Assembly (NCBI GenBank): GCA_900766815.1
Contig: CAAFWV010000072.1
Coordinates: forward strand, 1-41,288
Length of the DNA stretch: 41,288 nucleotides
Source: Lachnospiraceae bacterium
GTDB lineage: Bacteria > Bacillota > Clostridia > Lachnospirales > Lachnospiraceae
Direction: 5' to 3'
A model generated the notes under the pieces. That model was not told the DNA's origin, ran no database searches, and saw only the letters and a list, made by a program, of their open reading frames with translations. A program made the translations under genes and the position numbers. How positions within the stretch are numbered: position 1 is the first letter of the stretch; each line of letters opens with the position of its first letter. Positions 35,673 to 41,288 of this stretch are shown one piece after another.

Positions 35673-35732
35673 GTCCATGTGACTTAAGAAAATGTCTTGA
35701 ATGGGGCATATAAATGTAGAAGGAGAGTTGAT

Positions 35733-38630
35733 ATGAAGAAGTGGGTTTATTTATTCAGCGAAGGTAAAGCCGACATGCGTAATCTGCTTGGCGGAAAGGG
35801 CGCAAACCTTGCAGAGATGACCAATCTGGGTCTTCCGGTTCCTCAGGGCTTCACAATTACAACAGAGGCCTGTACACAGTATTATGAGGATGGACGAGAG
35901 ATCAATGATGAGATTAAGGCTCAGATTGACGAGTACATTGTCAAGATGGAAGAAATCACCGGTAAGAAATTTGGTGATCTTGAGAATCCTCTGCTTGTAT
36001 CTGTTCGTTCCGGTGCAAGAGCTTCAATGCCGGGTATGATGGACACCATTCTTAATCTTGGTCTAAATGAAGATGTAGTAAATGTTATTGCCGAGAAGTC
36101 AGGTAATCCCCGTTGGGCATGGGATTGCTACAGAAGATTCATTCAGATGTATTCTGATGTGGTAATGGAAGTAGGCAAGAAGTATTTCGAGGAGCTCATC
36201 GATAAGATGAAGGCTGACAGAGGAGTAACTCAGGATGTTGAGCTTACTGCCGATGATCTCAAGGAGCTTGCCAACCAGTTCAAGGCTGAATATAAGGAGA
36301 AGATCGGTACAGACTTCCCGTCAGATCCCAAGGAACAGTTGTATGGAGCCATCAAGGCTGTATTCCGTTCATGGGACAATCCCCGTGCCAATGTATACAG
36401 AAGAGATAATGATATTCCATATTCATGGGGAACAGCTGTTAATGTTCAGTCAATGGCCTTCGGTAATATGGGTGATGACTGCGGTACAGGTGTTGCTTTC
36501 ACACGTGATCCCGCTACAGGTAATAAGGGACTCTTCGGTGAGTTCTTAACCAATGCACAGGGCGAGGACGTAGTTGCGGGCGTAAGAACACCCATGAAGA
36601 TAGCTGAGATGGAGGAGAAGTTCCCTGAGGCCTTCGCTCAGTTCAAGGATGTATGTGAGAAGTTAGAGAATCATTACAGAGATATGCAGGATATGGAGTT
36701 TACCGTAGAGCACGGTAAGCTGTATATGCTTCAGACCAGAAACGGTAAGAGAACAGCTCAGGCAGCTCTTAAGATTGCCTGTGATCTTGTTGATGAAGGA
36801 ATGCGTACAGAGGAAGAGGCGGTTCTTATGATTGACCCCCGTAACCTCGATACACTTCTTCATCCTCAGTTTGATGCCACAGCACTTAAGAATGCAACTC
36901 CTGCCGGCAAGGGACTCGGTGCTTCTCCCGGAGCAGCCTGTGGTAAGGTTGTATTCTCGGCAGATGATGCCGTGGCATGGGCAGAGCGTGGCGAAAAGGT
37001 AGTACTTGTTCGTCTGGAGACCTCTCCTGAGGATATTACAGGAATGAAGGCTGCACAGGGTATACTTACAGTTAGAGGCGGAATGACAAGCCATGCAGCT
37101 GTAGTTGCAAGAGGCATGGGCAAATGCTGCGTATCAGGTTGTGGTGATATCAGCATGGATGAGGCCAATAAGAAGTTTACTCTTGCAGGTAAGGAATATA
37201 CAGAGGGAGATGCAATCTCTATTGACGGATCTACCGGTAACATCTATGACGGTATTATTCCTACAGTTGATGCTCAGATAGCAGGAGAGTTCGGCAGAGT
37301 AATGGCATGGGCAGACAAATACAGAAGACTGTCTGTCAGAACCAATGCAGATACTCCTCAGGATGCTAAGAAGGCAAGAGAACTGGGAGCAGAAGGTATC
37401 GGACTGTGCCGTACAGAGCATATGTTCTTCGAGGAGAGCAGAATTGCAACCTTCAGAGAGATGATTTGTGCTGATACCGTAGAGGAGAGAGAGGATGCTC
37501 TTGAGAGAATCCTTCCTTATCAGCAGTCAGACTTCGTAGCATTATACGAGGCTCTTGAGGGATGCCCTGTTACAATCAGATTCCTTGATCCTCCGTTACA
37601 TGAGTTTGTTCCTATTGAGGAGAAGGATATTGCCAAGCTTGCATATAAGCAGGGCAAGAGCGTAGAGAAAATTAAGGAATACATTAATTCATTACATGAA
37701 TTCAATCCTATGATGGGTCACAGAGGAATCAGACTTGCTGTTACCTATCCTGAGATAGCAAGAATGCAGACCAAGGCAGTAATCAGGGCAGCCATTGAGG
37801 TTGCAGGTAAGCATCCTGACTGGAAGGTTGAGCCTGAGATTATGATTCCGCTCGTATGTGACGCCAAGGAGTTAAAGGTTGTTAAGAAGATTGTTGTTGA
37901 TACAGCTGATGAAGAAATAGCCAATGCAGGTGTAGACCTTAAATATCAGGTCGGTACCATGATTGAGATTCCTCGTGCAGCCCTTACAGCTGATGAAATC
38001 GCAGCTGAAGCTGATTTCTTCTGCTTCGGAACCAATGACCTTACACAGATGACCTTCGGCTTCTCAAGAGATGATGCAGGTAAGTTCCTTGAAGCATATT
38101 ATGATACCAAGATATTTGAGAACGATCCGTTTGCACGTCTGGATCAGACAGGTGTAGGAAAGCTTATGGATCTGTCAATCAAGCTTGGTAAGCCTGTAAA
38201 TCCTAATCTTCATATCGGTATCTGCGGTGAGCATGGCGGAGATCCTCAGTCAGTTGAATTCTGTCACAGGATTGGACTTGACTATGTATCATGCAGTCCG
38301 TTCAGAGTACCTATTGCAAGACTTGCTGCAGCGCAGGCTGCCATCCAATATAAGGATGAGAAGGAAGGGCTTGAGGATAAGGTGACTGAAGCACTTAAGG
38401 TTGCCGGTGAGAAGGCAAGCGAAGCAGGCAAGAAGGCATCTGAAGCATGTAATAAGGCTAAGGATGTAGCTCTTGATGTTGCTTCACAGGCCGGAGCTGA
38501 ACTCAATAAGCTTGGTAAGGAAGCGCTTAAGGTTGGCAAGGAAGTAGCTAAGGCATCTGTTGCCGGAGCTAAGGCCGGCTGGAAGGAAGCCAGGAAGACC
38601 TATAATGATCTTAAGTCGGATGAGAAATAA
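35733..38630 (+). CDS. ppdK: Pyruvate, phosphate dikinase with an extra C-terminal helical tail
   Basis: Interconverts pyruvate + ATP + phosphate and PEP + AMP + PPi, common in Lachnospiraceae glycolysis. I place the start at ATG 35733 (aaggagag upstream), not 35697, giving 965 residues. The nucleotide-binding domain (GGKGANLAEM, SVRSGARASMPGMMDT), the phospho-His domain (GGMTSHAAVVARGMGKCC) and the PEP/pyruvate barrel (GTNDLTQMTFGFSRDDAG, GICGEHGGDPQ, SPFRVPIARLAAAQAAIQ) are intact. The normal enzyme ends near residue 874. Here about 90 more residues, rich in Lys, Ala and Glu, form a LEA-like or apolipoprotein-like amphipathic helix. A terminator follows at 38644-38671. Confidence 0.96.
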   Translation: MKKWVYLFSEGKADMRNLLGGKGANLAEMTNLGLPVPQGFTITTEACTQYYEDGREINDEIKAQIDEYIVKMEEITGKKFGDLENPLLVSVRSGARASMPGMMDTILNLGLNEDVVNVIAEKSGNPRWAWDCYRRFIQMYSDVVMEVGKKYFEELIDKMKADRGVTQDVELTADDLKELANQFKAEYKEKIGTDFPSDPKEQLYGAIKAVFRSWDNPRANVYRRDNDIPYSWGTAVNVQSMAFGNMGDDCGTGVAFTRDPATGNKGLFGEFLTNAQGEDVVAGVRTPMKIAEMEEKFPEAFAQFKDVCEKLENHYRDMQDMEFTVEHGKLYMLQTRNGKRTAQAALKIACDLVDEGMRTEEEAVLMIDPRNLDTLLHPQFDATALKNATPAGKGLGASPGAACGKVVFSADDAVAWAERGEKVVLVRLETSPEDITGMKAAQGILTVRGGMTSHAAVVARGMGKCCVSGCGDISMDEANKKFTLAGKEYTEGDAISIDGSTGNIYDGIIPTVDAQIAGEFGRVMAWADKYRRLSVRTNADTPQDAKKARELGAEGIGLCRTEHMFFEESRIATFREMICADTVEEREDALERILPYQQSDFVALYEALEGCPVTIRFLDPPLHEFVPIEEKDIAKLAYKQGKSVEKIKEYINSLHEFNPMMGHRGIRLAVTYPEIARMQTKAVIRAAIEVAGKHPDWKVEPEIMIPLVCDAKELKVVKKIVVDTADEEIANAGVDLKYQVGTMIEIPRAALTADEIAAEADFFCFGTNDLTQMTFGFSRDDAGKFLEAYYDTKIFENDPFARLDQTGVGKLMDLSIKLGKPVNPNLHIGICGEHGGDPQSVEFCHRIGLDYVSCSPFRVPIARLAAAQAAIQYKDEKEGLEDKVTEALKVAGEKASEAGKKASEACNKAKDVALDVASQAGAELNKLGKEALKVGKEVAKASVAGAKAGWKEARKTYNDLKSDEK
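38350..38627 (+). other. Coding segment for the Lys/Ala/Glu-rich tail of PpdK
   Basis: Encodes residues ~874-965, with near-repeats such as GEKASEAGKKASEACNKAKD and KLGKEALKVGKEVAKA. It is in frame with no stop, frameshift or change in codon style from the enzyme body. The pattern resembles 11-residue amphipathic repeats of LEA or YtxH-like proteins. It is not part of the canonical enzyme. Confidence 0.8.
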
Positions 38631-38643
38631 TATATAGCTGATT

Positions 38644-38671
38644 AAGGGTCATGCAATGCATGACCCTTTTT
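38644..38671 (+). terminator. Intrinsic terminator after ppdK
   Basis: AAGGGTCATG pairs with CATGACCCTT around a five-base loop, followed by a T-run. Confidence 0.92.
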
Positions 38672-38712
38672 GCTGTAAACGGTTGATTATTGATGTCGGG
38701 TAATAATTTGTG

Positions 38713-40368
38713 ATGAAGAAGCTGTCGGATTTGATAATAGAACAGAATAAATATATTCCCCTTGTCTGCAATGGTAATGGCACCTGTGGAAAATGTCGTG
38801 TGAGAATAACAGAGGAGGCCTTCTCTTTATCTGAAAAAGTATCTATGGAAAATTCTAAAGGTATATCGGAGCTGTCGGACTGTGAGAGGCGCCTGCTTTG
38901 TGAGGGTGAGATAGAAGACGGTATCCGTTTGGCATGTCAGACCTATGTGCCCGATGACTTTGATATATCCGATGTGGAGATACTGTCAATAGAAGAGGAT
39001 ATCAGTATAGGGGACGGCACAGATATTTCGGGATGCAGTGTCACCGATAAATCTATGGGTTACTGTAATGATACCGAAGCGGATTCGGATACTGCCCGGG
39101 ATAATGATTCGTATAGTGATAATGAAAATGGTAGTGAGGCGAACACTGAGTATGTCTTAAGGAGTGGCAGGGCTGGGGCTCTGTGTGCCGCAATAGATAT
39201 AGGTACAACAACAATTCAGTGTGCTCTGACTGATACAAAAGGCAGAGTACTTGATACGGTAAGTGGAATCAATCACCAGAGGAGCTTCGGAGCGGATGTT
39301 ATATCGAGGATAGATTCGGCTATACGTGGTAATGCGTCGAAGCTAAAGGATGTTATAGTTTCGGACCTGAACATGCTCATGACAAGACTTCTTAGAACTG
39401 TCGGGGATGAAGCCGGGATTAGCCGTGTTGTAATATCAGCAAATACCACAATGATTCACCTCCTGCTTGGATTTGATGCGTCGGGTCTTGGCAGATATCC
39501 GTTTACGGTTGCAGATTTGGCGCCTGCTAATGTTTCAGGTGGAGCGATTTTTACAGATAAGAGGTTAGTCGGGGCAAAAGTGGATTTCATGCCCGGAATC
39601 TCTGCCTACATAGGAGGAGATATTGTATCGGGAATCTATTACCTTGGACTTGACAGGAGCGCTAAAAATACCCTGCTTCTTGACCTTGGAACAAATGGCG
39701 AACTTGCTCTTGCAACCGGAGGAAGTATTATGGTTGCATCAACCTCGGCAGGTCCTGCCTTCGAGGGAGGTAAGCTGTCAAATGGTGTAGCCAGCATACC
39801 GGGGGCAATATCGGGAGTCAGAATTTCGGCAGGTGGCAGAGTGAAGTATGAGACCATAGACGGAAGGACACCGGTCGGAATCTGTGGAAGCGGAATGGTT
39901 GATACCGTATCTGAACTCAGGAAAAATGCTCTGATTGACGAGAATGGCACTTTTACGGATGAGGAGATGACGGAGTTTAAGCTGGCAGGTAAAATCGGCG
40001 TGAGCCAGAGCGATATCAGAGAACTGCAGATGGCGAAGGCTGCAATAAGAACAGGAATTGATATTCTGCTTAGTGAAAGCGGACTTAAGACTGCAGATAT
40101 AGACTGCGTTGCTCTTGCGGGTGGCTTCGGTAAAAATGTTAATCCGGTTAGTTTATCAAATATCGGACTTATAGACAAGAGCCTGCTTGGGGTTACGGAA
40201 GCCTGCGGCAATACATCTCTTTTGGGCGCAATTAAATATTTGGTTAGAAGTAATGATAATGCCGGTGAGTATGACAGACTGCGTATGATTGGCGAGTGCA
40301 GCAGAGAGGTTGTGCTGTCAAATCATGAAGATTTTAATGAAATGTATATAAAAAATATGGGCATTTGA
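38713..40368 (+). CDS. RACo-like ferredoxin/ASKHA-domain ATPase (COG3894)
   Basis: A 551-residue protein of the family that reductively reactivates corrinoid proteins. The N-terminal 2Fe-2S domain has Cys19, Cys25, Cys28 and Cys75 (CNGNGTCGKC and RLACQ). A linker rich in Asp, Ser and Asn follows (about 95-150), then an ASKHA ATPase domain with AIDIGTTTIQCAL, LLLDLGTNGELAL, GICGSGMVDTV and VALAGGFGKN. The ferredoxin part is short at its N-terminus: a stop codon lies two codons upstream of the possible GTG 38710, so no longer start exists. The ribosome site is weak. No corrinoid protein, methyltransferase or cobalamin gene is in the window, so the partner is unknown. Confidence 0.82.
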   Translation: MKKLSDLIIEQNKYIPLVCNGNGTCGKCRVRITEEAFSLSEKVSMENSKGISELSDCERRLLCEGEIEDGIRLACQTYVPDDFDISDVEILSIEEDISIGDGTDISGCSVTDKSMGYCNDTEADSDTARDNDSYSDNENGSEANTEYVLRSGRAGALCAAIDIGTTTIQCALTDTKGRVLDTVSGINHQRSFGADVISRIDSAIRGNASKLKDVIVSDLNMLMTRLLRTVGDEAGISRVVISANTTMIHLLLGFDASGLGRYPFTVADLAPANVSGGAIFTDKRLVGAKVDFMPGISAYIGGDIVSGIYYLGLDRSAKNTLLLDLGTNGELALATGGSIMVASTSAGPAFEGGKLSNGVASIPGAISGVRISAGGRVKYETIDGRTPVGICGSGMVDTVSELRKNALIDENGTFTDEEMTEFKLAGKIGVSQSDIRELQMAKAAIRTGIDILLSESGLKTADIDCVALAGGFGKNVNPVSLSNIGLIDKSLLGVTEACGNTSLLGAIKYLVRSNDNAGEYDRLRMIGECSREVVLSNHEDFNEMYIKNMGI

Positions 40369-40379
40369 AAACGTTTTCG
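40366..40379. promoter_or_regulatory. CcpA cre-like palindrome
   Basis: TGAAAACGTTTTCG matches the catabolite-responsive element pattern TGWAANCGNTNWCA at 13 of 14 positions, and GAAAACGTTTTC is a perfect palindrome. It overlaps the upstream stop codon and lies about 55 bases before the -35 of the binding-protein gene. Another LacI-family regulator could equally use it. Confidence 0.65.
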
Positions 40380-40433
40380 TTAATTTTAGTAAAAATGCAC
40401 GAAAATTTGCCCGAATCTTTGTTAAAAGAAACA

Positions 40434-40462
40434 TTGACATTATATATATAAACTTGTATTAT
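40434..40462 (+). promoter_or_regulatory. Strong sigma-A promoter of the MalE-like gene
   Basis: TTGACA (40434-40439) and TATTAT (40457-40462) have a 17-base spacer. It is preceded by an AT-rich stretch and followed by a 60-base leader. Confidence 0.85.
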
Positions 40463-40476
40463 TATAGAGGAACAAC

Positions 40477-40499
40477 CGATTGCGCAAGTTGCACAATCG
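40477..40499. promoter_or_regulatory. Operator-like element in the leader of the MalE-like gene
   Basis: CGATTGCGCA and TGCACAATCG are inverted around agt with one mismatch. The same stretch can also be read as a direct repeat, TTGCGCAA and TTGCACAA, one base apart. It lies just after the likely transcription start, a typical repressor position for LacI-family regulators. Confidence 0.6.
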
Positions 40500-40529
40500 A
40501 AAATTTACTATCATTTTTGGGAGGAAAAA

Positions 40530-41288
40530 ATGAAAAAGAAGATTTTAGCAACACTTCTTGCTGCCACAATGGTCCTTGGACTTTGTGCATGTGGCAACAA
40601 GGAAGTAGCAGAGGACACAACTGCTACAGCAGAGACAACAGAAGCAACAGACGAAGCAGCTGAGACAACAGAGGAAGCTCCTGCAGCAGACATCGATTTC
40701 TCACAGGGCGGAAACATTACAATCTGGGTTGCAGAGAACGTTGTAGATTTTACACAGCAGCAGTGGGATGCATTCATCGCAGCTAACCCTGACTATGCAG
40801 CATTCACAGCTACAATCGAGCCTGTTGGTGAAGGTGATGCAGCCGGTAACATGATTACTGATGTTGAGGGCGGTGCAGACGTATTCGGTTTCGCACAGGA
40901 TCAGCTTGCAAGACTTGTATCTGCAGGTGCAGTTATGCCTGTTATGGGTGATTACGAGACATTCGTAACATCATCTAACGATGCAGGTTCTGTTGCAGCA
41001 GCTACAGTTGGTGGTACAGTTTATGCTTACCCTATCACATCTGACAATGGTTATTTCTTATACTATGATAAGAGCGTTGTTACAGATCCTTCTTCAGTAG
41101 AGGCAATTGCTGAGGCATGTGATGCAGCAGGAAAGAACTTCTACGTTGAGATCAACTCTGGTTGGTATCAGACAGCATTCTTCTTCGGTGAGGGATGTAC
41201 ACTTACATATGACACAGATGATGAAGGTAACTTCACAGCTTGCAACATCGACTATGCTTCAGATAAGGGTGTTAAGGCTCTTAGAAAC
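40530..41288 (+). CDS. MalE-like extracellular solute-binding lipoprotein (5' part)
   Basis: An open frame of 253 codons that runs off the right edge. It has a lipoprotein signal (LCAC, Cys21), a Thr/Glu/Ala-rich linker to about 54, then a family 1 solute-binding fold. The start of that fold is GGNITIWVAENVVDFTQQQWDAFIAANP, read in part, with GADVFGFAQDQLARLVSAGAV and ITSDNGYFLYYDK as in maltose/maltodextrin receptors. gggagg lies eight bases before the ATG, and the promoter is strong. The cre-like site and operator suggest control by sugar supply. It is probably the first gene of a CUT1 oligosaccharide importer whose MalF/MalG-type permeases lie beyond the window. The ligand is inferred as an alpha-glucan oligosaccharide. 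Confidence 0.87.
   Translation, partial: MKKKILATLLAATMVLGLCACGNKEVAEDTTATAETTEATDEAAETTEEAPAADIDFSQGGNITIWVAENVVDFTQQQWDAFIAANPDYAAFTATIEPVGEGDAAGNMITDVEGGADVFGFAQDQLARLVSAGAVMPVMGDYETFVTSSNDAGSVAAATVGGTVYAYPITSDNGYFLYYDKSVVTDPSSVEAIAEACDAAGKNFYVEINSGWYQTAFFFGEGCTLTYDTDDEGNFTACNIDYASDKGVKALRN

Noticed and set aside
35697..35732. Upstream ATG for ppdK adding 12 residues
   Set aside because: The family begins at MKKWVY, and the aaggagag site precedes ATG 35733.

Overview
The window reads as chromosomal DNA of a Clostridia-class Firmicute, most likely a gut or rumen Lachnospiraceae (Butyrivibrio/Roseburia/Eubacterium-like). The evidence is moderately low GC, strong AGGAGG ribosome sites, lipoprotein sugar-binding proteins, YesM/YesN two-component systems, a class A RNase P RNA, PPi-type pyruvate phosphate dikinase, and the order dgt-dnaG-rpoD-trmK. 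Every recognised gene lies on the + strand, directly downstream of an rRNA operon, as expected for a leading-strand region. No transposase, integrase, phage gene, CRISPR array or tRNA was recognised.

Layout. (1) 1-462: the last ~50 nt of a 23S rRNA gene with no 5S rRNA behind it, a terminator, and an AT-rich spacer with a 39-bp tandem repeat. (2) 463-4417: a ChvE-MmsA-MmsB (GguAB) monosaccharide ABC importer. (3) 4535-13006: a dense sensory operon, AraC-type response regulator / LytS-YesM-type kinase / anchored sugar-binding protein / second anchored sugar-binding protein (MglB-like) / second regulator / second kinase. (4) 13175-19056: a YtfQRT-YjfF-type pentose or furanose importer with a binding lipoprotein at each end. 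(5) 19173-22989: araA-araB-araD for L-arabinose catabolism, preceded by a perfect hairpin that hides the araA ribosome site. (6) 23120-29533: dgt-dnaG-rpoD-trmK and a TGS-type nucleoside kinase. (7) 29551-31722: two COG0523 (CobW-like) GTPases, one with a His/Cys-rich repeat tract, the other fused to a DUF1980-like domain. (8) 31736-32998: rnpB and a CmpB-family membrane protein. (9) 33092-38630: nrdR, a small lipoprotein, glyS, and a ppdK with an extra C-terminal tail. (10) 38713-40368: an orphan RACo-like ferredoxin/ASKHA protein. (11) 40530-end: the 5' part of a MalE-like binding lipoprotein gene behind a strong, operator-rich promoter.

How it fits together. The first half looks like one sugar-sensing and uptake island. 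Anchored periplasmic-type binding proteins probably report extracellular sugars to the YesM kinases, and the AraC-type regulators probably control the adjoining importers. Imported arabinose is isomerised, phosphorylated and epimerised by AraA, AraB and AraD. The second half is mostly housekeeping. Its unusual parts are the metal-associated GTPase pair, the PpdK tail and the orphan redox/ASKHA protein. I see no wholly new defence or mobile system. The best candidates for undescribed biology are the araA leader, the tandem sensory operon, the paired COG0523 proteins and the PpdK tail.
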